Notes: a model not told the origin generated them from the sequence alone. A DNA stretch of 64,000 nucleotides from Dyadobacter chenhuakuii (GCF_023821985.2 NZ_CP098805.1:2542001-2606000), one strand, 5' to 3'. Positions 52,601-60,869 are shown, numbered from the stretch's first letter. Translations and numbers: made by a program.

Positions 52601-52861
52601 ATGATAACTAAGGAGGAATCGCGTCTGAATGAGCATTTGAAGGTTCATCGTTTGGAAACTTTTGAGAAAGGTTTTCCCTTTATGCTTCATGACACAAAAA
52701 TTACCACCGAGGGCTTCATCTATGAGTTCCCTGATGGCTCTATGAAAATAATGACCCTGGCAGACGATTTACAAACGATCGTAGAGGTGAGACCATTGAC
52801 AACCGGTGAGATTGCCGGTGTTAGGAAAGAGCTCAATCTGCCTGCGTTCCAGGATGCCTGA
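52601..52861 (+). CDS. Small putative antitoxin paired with zeta-like kinase
   Basis: An 86-residue acidic protein, starting MITKEESRLNEHLKVHRLET. No family is recognised. It has an N-terminal helical part, then a predicted strand region (FIYEFPDGSMKIMTLADD) and a C-terminal helix, without a DNA-binding motif that I can name. It overlaps the downstream zeta-type gene by eight bases and so is translationally coupled, the arrangement of an antitoxin gene preceding its toxin. An AAGGAGG sequence lies inside the first codons; this seems incidental. Confidence 0.6.
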   Translation: MITKEESRLNEHLKVHRLETFEKGFPFMLHDTKITTEGFIYEFPDGSMKIMTLADDLQTIVEVRPLTTGEIAGVRKELNLPAFQDA

Positions 52862-53486
52862 GCTGTTCGTTATCACGGGACCAAATGGCGCCGGAAAGTC
52901 TTCAAATGCCAACATTTTAAATTTAAAGCTCACTAACCTTCCGGTTTTTGATGGTGACAAACTATTTTATCAATTGCTGGATAAGCATTATAAGATGACC
53001 AAAGTCGCCAAGTATGCCCGTGAGTTGGCGGAAGAAGACCTTCAAAATATCTTCGAAGAACAGGTTATTAGCGCTATTACGGGATATAAGGACTATGCCT
53101 ACGAAGGACATTTCAGCACCGAAAGTTCCTGGAAAACCGTCAGGCGGTTTCAACAAGCGGGATATAAGATTAATATGACTTTCCTGGCACTTGAAAACGT
53201 TAACATATCCTTACAGAGGGTTGCTGTGCGCGTTTCACAGGGAGGACATCATGTTGCGCCTGCTCACATTTACGAAAACTTTTACGGTAACATCAAATTA
53301 CTGGATCAAAACTTATCCTTGATAACCAAGCTCACGTTTATCGACAACAGTTCCATGAATGCCGTACACATTCTCACATTGGAGAATTGGGAAATCAGTT
53401 TTATCAGGAAGACGAGATTACCGAAATGGATGCAGCATAATATGCCCGAACTGATGAAGATTATCCGGAATTTTGACTCGAATTAA
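52854..53486 (+). CDS. Zeta-toxin-like P-loop kinase
   Basis: A 210-residue protein starting MPELFVITGPNGAGKSSNAN at the ATG at 52854. The Walker A motif GPNGAGKSS is at residues 9-17, followed by FDGDKLFYQLL (a conserved Asp) and YEGHFSTESSW, with Arg-rich RVAVRVSQGGHHV and NFYGNIKLL later, as in zeta/AAA kinases. Chromosomal zeta toxins phosphorylate UDP-N-acetylglucosamine and block wall synthesis; other members act on different small molecules. The small gene in front overlaps it and may be the antitoxin. Toxicity is inferred from family and layout. Confidence 0.75.
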   Translation: MPELFVITGPNGAGKSSNANILNLKLTNLPVFDGDKLFYQLLDKHYKMTKVAKYARELAEEDLQNIFEEQVISAITGYKDYAYEGHFSTESSWKTVRRFQQAGYKINMTFLALENVNISLQRVAVRVSQGGHHVAPAHIYENFYGNIKLLDQNLSLITKLTFIDNSSMNAVHILTLENWEISFIRKTRLPKWMQHNMPELMKIIRNFDSN

Positions 53487-53489
53487 GAA

Positions 53490-55310
53490 CTACAACCTAC
53501 CATAACGCCAGCTTAAACCACCTTGCCAGCCGATCCAGGAAGTCATGTTTTTGTTGCCAATCTTGAAGTCGGGGTAACCTTTTGGGGGGAAGGATTTGTA
53601 GCCTTTTTCGGTTTGGAAGCCGTCGCTGTCGTAAATATTGAATGACGGGCCGGCGAAGAGCATCAGGCGTTTATTCAGCTTGTAAGTAAGGGCAGTTTGG
53701 AAGCGGTAAATGAAGGGCAGCTTATCCCAGCTGGTGGTGTAAATGTTCTGATTTAGGATTTCGGTGAAGAAGCCAACCTTTTTGAATGGAAAAAATTCCC
53801 GCCCTATTCCAGCACCGAAAGTAAGGACCTTGTTTTGTCCGCCTGTGGTGGATCCGACCATGAGTATGCTGTAAAATTTGTGCGTCCCCATCTTCCAGGC
53901 CACATTCAAAGGCGTAACGTCATTGGCATAAACAGAAATATTGGAAGTGCTTTTTTTGATAATATTGATCAACCCTAAACTCAAACCCGACGAACTGTCC
54001 GCAATGTTAACAATGCCCAGCTGCGTTCCGTGAAGCCGCCTTGCCACATTTATGGTCGCGAGCTGAAACCCGCGCACCTCACGCTTGCCTATGTTGATCC
54101 CCCCGCTAATTTGTCCCCCCGAAAGGTTTCCTTTGACTACATTAACCCCACCGCCAACCTGTACACCGTTGAAATCTTCCGAAGCGTGGTTATAAGCCCC
54201 CGAAATCTGCGCACCGCTCGATCTATCACCAAGAATGCTCAATGCACCTGACACCTGCACACCGCGCAACGGCCCTGCGGAACGGCTCAAAAATCCACTG
54301 ACTTGCGCACCACGTACATTTTTTTTGACACTCCCAGCAAATCCGGAAACCTGGACGCCGCTCAGCGAGTCAAGAATGTGATTCAGAAAACCAGCCACCT
54401 GGGCGCCTTTTACATCACCCGAAACCACATTAAAGAGGCCCGCGATCTGGGCATAGCGCACATCCTGCTTTGAAATATTGAAGCCCCCGGCTATTTCTGC
54501 GCCATTTACGCCAGCCGTATAACCGCCCAGAAGATTAAGCGAAAATTTGTTCACAACCTGCGAGCTCATCCGCCCATGTGTTCCCAAACCTGGTGTCAAT
54601 GACGCCTGGTAGGGCAATGCGACAAAGAAACGGCCAATGTTGCGGCTTTGCGCGCGAAGCTTTGCGGAAAGGAAAAAACGGCCAAGCCACGTCGATTCGC
54701 CTTCGGAATAGCGGACGATGAGTGGATCGAGGTCAACCGCTTTTTGTAGAATATTTATCCGAAGATCTGCACTTTCCTCATTGATCACGATCGTCGTATC
54801 CCCATAACCCACTTTGCTGATTGTCAGGTTTAAAGGCAAGCTCCGGTCTTTGATGCGTATCCTGAAATGCCCGGCGTCGTCAGACAATGTTGAAACCAGT
54901 AACTGCCTTGAATAAACGCTGGCGTAGTCAATGGGCACATTGGTTTCCTGATCGAAAATATGACCGCTTATATAAAACACTTTTTCCTTCGCCGCGGGAA
55001 GAATGATCAGGTAATCACCTTTTTCCCTGTATTGATATTTGTTGCTGAACAACTGGTCCAAAACCTGCCTGACGGGTTGCCGGGCTACATTTAATGTTAC
55101 CAGGCTATCGCCGGAAATAATGTTGCTGTTATAGGAAAAGTAAAATTTTCCCTGGTCGCTGATGTTTTTTAATACTTCTGAAACGGGTTGTTTTTGCGCG
55201 GATACGCTCACGGTTTTATTCAGAATGCCCTGCGCGTAGGTTGCACAGGGCATAATTAGTATGATAATAATGTATTTTATCGTGTTCAGTTTCGTAAAAG
55301 TCTGATTCAT
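53490..55310 (-). CDS. STN + carboxypeptidase-like + LA_2272-repeat surface protein
   Basis: A 606-residue protein. A signal peptide (about 1-27, TYAQ) is followed by an STN domain (about 30-108: KQPVSEVLKNISDQGKFYFS, QPVRQVLDQLF), the periplasmic signalling domain of FecA-type receptors, and a carboxypeptidase-regulatory-like domain (about 112-192, SGHIFDQETNVPIDYASVYS). Residues about 270-452 hold some nine repeats like GAQVSGFLSRSAGPLRG, and a strand-rich C-terminal domain ends the chain. No TonB box, plug or SusC barrel is seen. It is directly downstream of an ECF sigma/FecR pair, so it probably signals to FecR through the STN domain. Confidence 0.8.
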   Translation of the reverse strand: MNQTFTKLNTIKYIIIILIMPCATYAQGILNKTVSVSAQKQPVSEVLKNISDQGKFYFSYNSNIISGDSLVTLNVARQPVRQVLDQLFSNKYQYREKGDYLIILPAAKEKVFYISGHIFDQETNVPIDYASVYSRQLLVSTLSDDAGHFRIRIKDRSLPLNLTISKVGYGDTTIVINEESADLRINILQKAVDLDPLIVRYSEGESTWLGRFFLSAKLRAQSRNIGRFFVALPYQASLTPGLGTHGRMSSQVVNKFSLNLLGGYTAGVNGAEIAGGFNISKQDVRYAQIAGLFNVVSGDVKGAQVAGFLNHILDSLSGVQVSGFAGSVKKNVRGAQVSGFLSRSAGPLRGVQVSGALSILGDRSSGAQISGAYNHASEDFNGVQVGGGVNVVKGNLSGGQISGGINIGKREVRGFQLATINVARRLHGTQLGIVNIADSSSGLSLGLINIIKKSTSNISVYANDVTPLNVAWKMGTHKFYSILMVGSTTGGQNKVLTFGAGIGREFFPFKKVGFFTEILNQNIYTTSWDKLPFIYRFQTALTYKLNKRLMLFAGPSFNIYDSDGFQTEKGYKSFPPKGYPDFKIGNKNMTSWIGWQGGLSWRYGRL

Positions 55311-55325
55311 TCCGAAAGATAAGTG

Positions 55326-56318
55326 CTATTTCAAAATGATCTGCTCTCCTCTATGCTCAACTTTTATTGTTAATGTTTCACTAACCAGGCTCAATGTGCT
55401 GTCCAGCGACTTTGTATCAAATGTGGTGTTGATAGGCATGTTGTTCAGACGTTCATTTCCAATCACAATGTTGGCGTCGTAAGTTTCATTCAGTATTTCC
55501 ACTAATCTCCACAAAGGCGTATCGTTGCAAACCAGCTTGTTTGTCCTGTAATATTTGTAAAAATCATCTGCCGTTTCATCCTTAACTAGTGCGGGATGCG
55601 ATTTAAGCACCGTTGCTTTTTGCTTTGGACTAATGCGGACAAACTCGTTGTTTTTAGCCACTTCAACCAAACCGGTTTCCACGATCACTTCTGTCTTCTT
55701 TGCATTGTCCTTCACATTAAAACTGGTCCCCAAAACCTTAACGGTCATATCATTCACAGCGATCACAAACGGTTTGGTCTTGTCTTTGGTGACCTCAAAA
55801 AACGCCTCGCCTGTTAATGACACCTCCCTTTTGCTCCCAGAGAATTCGGCCGGATACGCAATGCTTGATTTTTTATTCAAAGTCACAATGGACCCATCGG
55901 GCAACGTATCGATCACCGTTTCTGCCCCCGATCGAACGGTCAGCATTTGCGGCTCTGCATTTTGACCAAAAAATACATATGCAAGCCAGCCTGTGCACAA
56001 AGTTGCGGTGATCATCGCAGCGACCCTGAGGAACGCGAACGACTTTTGGGGTTTAAAAAGCGGGATTACCGGCGCTTCTTCCCTACTCTTCTGCGTCCGT
56101 TTGCGGAACCGCTCCCAAGCCGCGTTTTCATCTACGGCGCTTTGCGCCGCGAGTTGCTTGCTCTGGTTCCATATCAGTTCAAAATGTTCGAAATAACGCT
56201 GGTTATCATCGCTGTCGGACAACCATTGGTTGATCTCGATCTGTTCTGCGACGCTCGTCTCATCCAGTAAAGCCTTGACAAGCAGGTCGTCTATGTTGTA
56301 ATTCAGTTCTTTATTCAT
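55326..56318 (-). CDS. FecR-family anti-sigma factor
   Basis: A 330-residue protein from the ATG at 56318; a GTG three codons earlier is possible. The N-terminal cytoplasmic domain (NIDDLLVKALLDETSVAEQI, FEHFELIWNQSKQLAA) precedes one membrane helix (about 97-115, AFLRVAAMITATLCTGWLAY). A periplasmic FecR domain follows (GSIVTLNKKSSIAYPAEFSG, VEVAKNNEFVRISPKQKA), and a C-terminal DUF4974-like/STN-like domain ends it (CNDTPLWRLVEILNETYDA). It should hold the sigma factor at the membrane and release it when the STN protein signals. It starts 12 bases after the sigma gene stop and is followed 15 bases later by the STN gene. Confidence 0.9.
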   Translation of the reverse strand: MNKELNYNIDDLLVKALLDETSVAEQIEINQWLSDSDDNQRYFEHFELIWNQSKQLAAQSAVDENAAWERFRKRTQKSREEAPVIPLFKPQKSFAFLRVAAMITATLCTGWLAYVFFGQNAEPQMLTVRSGAETVIDTLPDGSIVTLNKKSSIAYPAEFSGSKREVSLTGEAFFEVTKDKTKPFVIAVNDMTVKVLGTSFNVKDNAKKTEVIVETGLVEVAKNNEFVRISPKQKATVLKSHPALVKDETADDFYKYYRTNKLVCNDTPLWRLVEILNETYDANIVIGNERLNNMPINTTFDTKSLDSTLSLVSETLTIKVEHRGEQIILK

Positions 56319-56330
56319 GACCGGCACGGA

Positions 56331-56900
56331 TTAGCTGAGGAGAAATAAAAGTATGGATGCGGGCAGGAAATCAACCAGTTTCAGGCGCAGCAGACGCAGT
56401 GCCTTACCCATTTGATTTTCAACTGTTTTTAATGGCAATTGCAGGCGGTCGGCGATTTCCTGGTATTTCAGTTCTTCAAAACGGCTCATCTGGAAAATCG
56501 TTCTGCACTTTTCGGGCAATTCTTTGAGGGCTTTGTCCAGGCGCTGTTCAAGCTCTTTCAGTTCCAGCGGATGGGAGGTGTTATTGCTGTGTTCCATTTG
56601 GTTAATTGCATACGTTTGGTAGGCGTCCCTCACTTTCAAATGTTTGATATAATTAAGACTTTCATGATAAACCGAGCGGTAGAGATAGCCGCTGACCGAT
56701 TCCTTGATCTCAATGTGATCCGTTTTTTCCCAAAGCCGGCAAAACACATTCTGCACCATTTCCTCGGCCATAATATCGTCCCGCAGAATGGTGCAGGCAT
56801 AGGCGTGAAGTCCCTTGAAGTGTGCTTTAAAAACCCGTTCAAACTCCGCTTCCCGATCCCTGCTTAAATATGTCACGTGATCCGCGATGGCTACGTTCAT
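56331..56900 (-). CDS. ECF sigma-70 family RNA polymerase sigma factor
   Basis: A 189-residue sigma factor of the Bacteroidota expansion family. Region 2 is FERVFKAHFKGLHAYACTIL to AEEMVQNVFCRLWEKTD; region 4 includes LDKALKELPEKCRTIFQMSR and LKYQEIADRLQLPLKTVENQ. The C-terminus is hydrophobic (FLPASILLFLLS), which is unusual for a cytoplasmic sigma factor. It is the first gene of a three-gene operon with FecR and the STN protein. Such sigma factors turn on the adjacent locus when an outer-membrane signal removes the FecR block. Confidence 0.9.
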   Translation of the reverse strand: MNVAIADHVTYLSRDREAEFERVFKAHFKGLHAYACTILRDDIMAEEMVQNVFCRLWEKTDHIEIKESVSGYLYRSVYHESLNYIKHLKVRDAYQTYAINQMEHSNNTSHPLELKELEQRLDKALKELPEKCRTIFQMSRFEELKYQEIADRLQLPLKTVENQMGKALRLLRLKLVDFLPASILLFLLS

Positions 56901-56926
56901 TGCAATGATTGATTACTGATAAAAAA

Positions 56927-56977
56927 TAAGCGCCCGACTTAGGCTGTTCATTGGAATGACAACCAGTCGGGCGCTTA
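56927..56977 (-). terminator. Minus-strand terminator between small repeat protein gene and sigma gene
   Basis: TAAGCGCCCGACT and AGTCGGGCGCTTA form a perfect 13-base stem around a 25-base loop. On the minus strand a T run (ATTTTTTAT) follows. It should end the 57018-57344 transcript and separate it from the sigma operon. Confidence 0.8.
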
Positions 56978-57017
56978 CCCTAAATTTTCCGGAAAATAAT
57001 TCCGGCATTTATTCGAT

Positions 57018-57344
57018 CTATTGCTTTTTAGACGCTTTCAGTGAGTCGGCTTTATTGCTTTTGTAACGTTTGTCCGGCGTGCCGTCTTTTTTGAGGTTTT
57101 TGTTTTCGCTGTAACGCTTGTCCGGCGTCCCATCCGCTTTGAGTTTCTTGTTCTCAGCATAACGCTTATCGGGCGTTCCGTTGGCTTTTACCTTAATGGT
57201 TGTCTTGTCATTTCCTGTCTGCCTGGTGGCAACGGTCGTTTTGTTGGTAGCCGGTTTGGCTGGTGTTGCAGTTTGCGCAAATGACGGCGCGGCAAATGCC
57301 ATAAACGCCAGCAAGACTAATGCGTTCAAGTTTTTCATTTTCAT
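57018..57344 (-). CDS. Small secreted protein with three basic GTPDKRY repeats
   Basis: A 108-residue protein starting at the ATG at 57344 (MKMKNLNALVLLAFMAFAAP), with a signal peptide ending near SFAQ. The mature part has a Thr/Ala/Lys-rich linker and then three 16-residue repeats, for example DGTPDKRYSENKNLKK. The repeat resembles the PBCV-specific basic adaptor domain known from chloroviruses and scattered bacteria. The chain is highly basic, so it may bind nucleic acid or an acidic polymer. The function is unknown. It has its own terminator. Confidence 0.65.
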   Translation of the reverse strand: MKMKNLNALVLLAFMAFAAPSFAQTATPAKPATNKTTVATRQTGNDKTTIKVKANGTPDKRYAENKKLKADGTPDKRYSENKNLKKDGTPDKRYKSNKADSLKASKKQ

Positions 57345-57510
57345 TGGATTAAAGTGTGACAAACGTGGATCATATTAAAGTAATTATAAAAAAATCCAGC
57401 CAGAGCTGTTCGATAAGGTGAATTTAATCATCATTTAATCCAAAGGTTTATCGATTAGCCGTTACTTTTTCCAATCAACAACGTCTCAATAGCATTTAAC
57501 CAACAATGCT

Positions 57511-58341
57511 ATGCCGACAAAAAACACAACCATTCAAGTTTCAGGGCAGGAAATCGCCCTTATGAACATTAATGACAACGATTTCATTTCTCTCACAGAC
57601 ATTGCCAAGCACAAAAATCCGGAGTTAGCCGGACAGCTCGTCTTAAATTGGCTCAGGACAAGATTCACAATTGAATTTATGGGACTGTGGGAACAGATGC
57701 ATAATTCGAATTTTAAAGTCATCGAATTCGATGACTTTAAAAATGATGCTGGCAGCAATTCATTTGTGTTGTCACCCAAGCAATGGATTGAAAAAACGAA
57801 CGCTATCGGCCTGATTTCCAAAAGTGGACGGTATGCCAGTGGCACATTTGCCCACAAGGATATTGCCTTTGAATTCGCATCCTGGATCTCTCCATCATTT
57901 AAATTGTACTTGATTAAAGAATTCCAGCGCCTGAAATCAGAGGAGAGCGATCGTCTGAAACAAAGCTGGAATCTGCAAAGAACACTTGTCAAGGTAAACT
58001 ACACGATTCATACCGATGCGATCAAAGCTCATCTTATTCCAAAATCGCTGAACAGGGAACAATGCAGTGCGATTTATGCAAGCGAAGCGGATCTTCTCAA
58101 TATGGCGCTCTTTGGAATGACTGCCAAAGACTGGCGTCATCAAAATAAAGGGATTACGGGCAATGTGCGGGATAATGCGTCCATTGAGCAACTAGTTATC
58201 CTCTCCAATTTAGAAAGCATTAATGCAATGCTCATCCAACAAAAGTTAAGTGCTTCGGATAGACTGGTTCAACTTAATCAAATCGCGATTACACAAATGC
58301 GGTCACTTTTAAACATTACGCATGTGAAGAAGCTGGAATAG
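57511..58341 (+). CDS. KilA-N domain protein
   Basis: A 276-residue protein. The N-terminal KilA-N domain spans about residues 1-150 (NDNDFISLTDIAKHKNPELA, NWLRTRFTIEFMGLWEQMHN, GLISKSGRYASGTFAHKDIAFEFASWISP). A helical C-terminal domain continues from LKSEESDRLKQSWNLQRTLV through NREQCSAIYASEADLLNMAL to the end. KilA-N domains bind DNA in phages and nuclear large viruses; chromosomal Bacteroidota versions like this one have no settled role. It stands alone, with no phage genes next to it. A perfect 32-bp palindrome lies inside the gene. Confidence 0.85.
   Translation: MPTKNTTIQVSGQEIALMNINDNDFISLTDIAKHKNPELAGQLVLNWLRTRFTIEFMGLWEQMHNSNFKVIEFDDFKNDAGSNSFVLSPKQWIEKTNAIGLISKSGRYASGTFAHKDIAFEFASWISPSFKLYLIKEFQRLKSEESDRLKQSWNLQRTLVKVNYTIHTDAIKAHLIPKSLNREQCSAIYASEADLLNMALFGMTAKDWRHQNKGITGNVRDNASIEQLVILSNLESINAMLIQQKLSASDRLVQLNQIAITQMRSLLNITHVKKLE
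57711..57742. repeat. Perfect 32-bp palindrome inside the KilA-N gene
   Basis: The half TTTTAAAGTCATCGAA is followed without a spacer by its exact complement, centred on an EcoRI-like GAATTC. It encodes part of NSNFKVIEFDDFKND, a segment otherwise conserved by protein sequence. The bases flanking it do not extend the symmetry. Confidence 0.9.
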
Positions 58342-58414
58342 CAGCTATGCAATGGCTATGTCGATTATTTCAGAATACAGCTCAATTGCATCATAGACCA
58401 AAGCATTTAAATTG

Positions 58415-58422
58415 TAATTTTG
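58415..58422 (+). promoter_or_regulatory. Candidate -7 element of oxyR
   Basis: TAATTTTG fits TAnnTTTG exactly and ends 42 bases before the oxyR start. No -33 element is at the right distance. Confidence 0.4.
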
Positions 58423-58464
58423 CATAAATAAAATCTATTAACACTACTGACTCTGCTCTATTAA

Positions 58465-59397
58465 ATGAATATTCAACAACTGGAATACATTGTAGCCGTT
58501 GATAATTACCGGCATTTTGTTCAGGCGGCTGAACATTGCAATGTGACCCAGCCTACGCTTTCAATGATGATCCGTAAGTTGGAAGAAGAATTAGCTGTTA
58601 AAATTTTTGACCGGACAAAGCAGCCGATTGTCCCAACCGGAATTGGCCGTGAAATAATTGATCAAGCCAAAACGATTTTGCGCGAAGCATCGCGGATGAA
58701 TGAGATCGCCAAACATTTCAATGGTGATTTATCGGGCGAATTGCGGATTGGGATCATTCCAACCATTGCTCCTTATCTGCTGCCGCATTTTGTAAATCCA
58801 TTTATCAGTCATTATCCGGACATCAAGCTGCATGTGTCTGAAATGATTACGGAAAGGATCATTAGTGAGTTAAAACTGGGCAATCTGGATGTGGGGATCA
58901 TTGCATCGCTATCCGAAGAAAGCAGCTTGCAGGAAATCCCACTGTATAAGGAACGCTTTTACGCCTATGTTTCGGAAAACACTGATTTATATGCCAAAAA
59001 ATATATCCTGCCAGCAGATATCGAACCCAATGAACTCTGGCTGCTGGAAGAAGGACATTGTTTCCGCACGCAGATCCAGCGACTTTGTGAGTTGAGCCGG
59101 AATAGTCAGTTTGGCAGTAGTTTCAGTTACCGGTCGGGCAGTATTGAAACGTTGATCCGGATGGTTGAAAAGAACGGAGGCATTACTATTTTGCCCGAAA
59201 TGGCGGTTATGGAGCTTTCTGACGTCCGAAAAAAACATATCCGGAGCTTTCAGTTTCCCGAGCCAGCGCGTGAAGTTTGCCTGCTGGTGAACCGCGAACA
59301 AATGAAAACAAGGCTTATAGATGCGTTGAAAACAGGAATTACTGCCTATTTGCCGCAGGAAATTTTTGAAACAAATAAGGAAATAAGGATTTTGTAA
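58465..59397 (+). CDS. oxyR: OxyR-type LysR regulator of peroxide response
   Basis: A 310-residue LysR-type activator. The N-terminal winged helix is MNIQQLEYIVAVDNYRHFVQ, then AAEHCNVTQPTLSMMIRKLE. The effector domain contains GIIPTIAPYLLP and the redox pair in EEGHCFRTQIQRLCEL, at Cys199 and Cys208, the same numbering and spacing as in E. coli OxyR. Peroxide should form a disulphide between them and switch on catalase and peroxiredoxin genes; no such genes are next to it. Fold and cysteines make OxyR, rather than a general LysR, very likely. Confidence 0.92.
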   Translation: MNIQQLEYIVAVDNYRHFVQAAEHCNVTQPTLSMMIRKLEEELAVKIFDRTKQPIVPTGIGREIIDQAKTILREASRMNEIAKHFNGDLSGELRIGIIPTIAPYLLPHFVNPFISHYPDIKLHVSEMITERIISELKLGNLDVGIIASLSEESSLQEIPLYKERFYAYVSENTDLYAKKYILPADIEPNELWLLEEGHCFRTQIQRLCELSRNSQFGSSFSYRSGSIETLIRMVEKNGGITILPEMAVMELSDVRKKHIRSFQFPEPAREVCLLVNREQMKTRLIDALKTGITAYLPQEIFETNKEIRIL

Positions 59398-59555
59398 CAA
59401 TGCGCATTGTTCTCCGACTTGACTGAAACGGCTGCAAAACCCGGCCTAAGTTGAAGAAGTGCACGAATTATTCGACGACAACGACCGGACGAAGATTCCA
59501 AGGATTTTGGCTTTGGTGTTTGGGAAGGATTAAGACATTCATCATTTGGGGACCT

Positions 59556-60737
59556 TTACCTGATAAAACCTCCCCAAATGAACCCTTCGAATTTTTTAAC
59601 CGGATGCCTTCCTATCACGTAGCATGTTGCGATCTCCAAATTTTTAGCCAAGGATTGAACATTTTTCAAATCTGTCTCAGTTGCCGTTTCTTTCACCGCA
59701 AAGCAATAGTTTTTATCGACGACAAAATCGATTTCCCGACCCGTTTTAAGCTGATAATAAGCTACTTCTCCTTTATGCATTAGTTGATTAAAAACTGCAT
59801 TTTCGAATTTAGAACCACTTCCTAATTCGCCTGATAATGAGGCAACACCATTATCTAAAAAATAAACTTTCTTTGCTTTTACAATTTCGCGATCAGGACT
59901 TGTGGAAAGAACTGGAATTGTTTTGATTAGGTAGCTTTTTTCCAAAAGTTCAAGATAGTTTTCAACCGTTGCCCGCGGTATGCCGATAACACTTGTAATT
60001 TTCGAGACATCCAATTTCGTCCCGATGCGAACAGAGAGCAATTTAATAAGTTTATACAAGTTGGTTGGATCGCGAATGTCGGATAATAAATTAAGGTCGA
60101 AATTAATATAGGAGCTTAAAATGTCGCTGATCAGGTCTCGCTTGTCAGCCGCAGAATCAGCCAGAACTACCTCTGGAAAACCCCCAAAATTGATATAATC
60201 GTCATAATACATTTTAAGACGCTCATATTCCGAGGAGATATAATTCGCCGACTGGCTAAAATTCAAGGGAATCGCGCTGACACCATTAAATTTAAGGAGC
60301 TCGCCAAAATGGAGCGGAAAAATCTCAAAAATCTTTTTCCTACCTGCAAGCGACTCCGAAAATTGATTTTTCATATAGTAAGCACTTGATCCCGTCACAA
60401 TGAATTTAATGTCATAAGTGTCGTATAAGTATTTCAGGACGCTTGGGAGGTTAGGCACCAGCTGAATCTCGTCAATGGCGATCAACACTTTCTTTGAAAA
60501 ATCTGTCCCTTGCTGTGTTAGCGCGTGGATTATGGTTTCATAATTAGGTTCTGAAAAGATGGCTCTAATGTCTATCCTTTCAAGATCGAAATAATGCTTT
60601 TGTTGGATGTTCGACTGTGCAAGAAGCTGCTTAACCAAGGAAGTTTTGCCAGTTCTTCTCATCCCCGTTAAGACAGTTATCTGTCTTTTTGGCAAATGTT
60701 GAACTAATGAAGGATATATGTCTCTTTCTAAAAACAT
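59556..60737 (-). CDS. DUF4143-type AAA ATPase
   Basis: A 393-residue protein. The N-terminal AAA domain has Walker A (GMRRTGKTSLVKQLL, residues 25-39) and Walker B (KVLIAIDEIQLVPNLPSVLK), then sensor IKFIVTGSSAYYM. A winged helix (TKLDVSKITSVIGIPRATVENYLELLEKSYLI) leads to a C-terminal DUF4143 domain that looks nuclease-like (GSGSKFENAVFNQLMHKG, YYQLKTGREIDFVVD), with a Glu-Ile-Asp/Asp-Lys pattern as in PD-(D/E)xK folds. Members are widespread and often repetitive in Bacteroidota, and their function is unclear. It is monocistronic. Confidence 0.85.
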   Translation of the reverse strand: MFLERDIYPSLVQHLPKRQITVLTGMRRTGKTSLVKQLLAQSNIQQKHYFDLERIDIRAIFSEPNYETIIHALTQQGTDFSKKVLIAIDEIQLVPNLPSVLKYLYDTYDIKFIVTGSSAYYMKNQFSESLAGRKKIFEIFPLHFGELLKFNGVSAIPLNFSQSANYISSEYERLKMYYDDYINFGGFPEVVLADSAADKRDLISDILSSYINFDLNLLSDIRDPTNLYKLIKLLSVRIGTKLDVSKITSVIGIPRATVENYLELLEKSYLIKTIPVLSTSPDREIVKAKKVYFLDNGVASLSGELGSGSKFENAVFNQLMHKGEVAYYQLKTGREIDFVVDKNYCFAVKETATETDLKNVQSLAKNLEIATCYVIGRHPVKKFEGFIWGGFIR

Positions 60738-60785
60738 TGAAATTTGTGTTAGTTGATGCAGTATACCTAGTCAACCATATCAACA

Positions 60786-60806
60786 CAAAAATAGTCATAC
60801 TATTTT
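60786..60806 (-). promoter_or_regulatory. Candidate promoter and inverted repeat upstream of the DUF4143 gene
   Basis: On the minus strand TATTTTTG (60793-60786) fits the -7 consensus, 48 bases before the start. It is overlapped by the inverted repeat AAAATAGT-CAT-ACTATTTT (60788-60806 on the plus strand), a possible operator. The spacer 60738-60869 is AT-rich and holds no gene. Confidence 0.35.
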
Positions 60807-60869
60807 ACTATACTTATCTAAAAATAGTAAGCTTTTAATATTTTCTTATAATCTAAATAACATAGATTA

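Noticed and set aside
52360..52611. 83-codon plus-strand frame before the zeta cassette
   Set aside because: No recognisable features; it contains the candidate promoter of the cassette and overlaps its first gene.
57018..57200. Three 48-base repeats considered as a CRISPR-like or satellite array
   Set aside because: The repeats are in frame, degenerate at the DNA level and explained by the GTPDKRY protein repeats.
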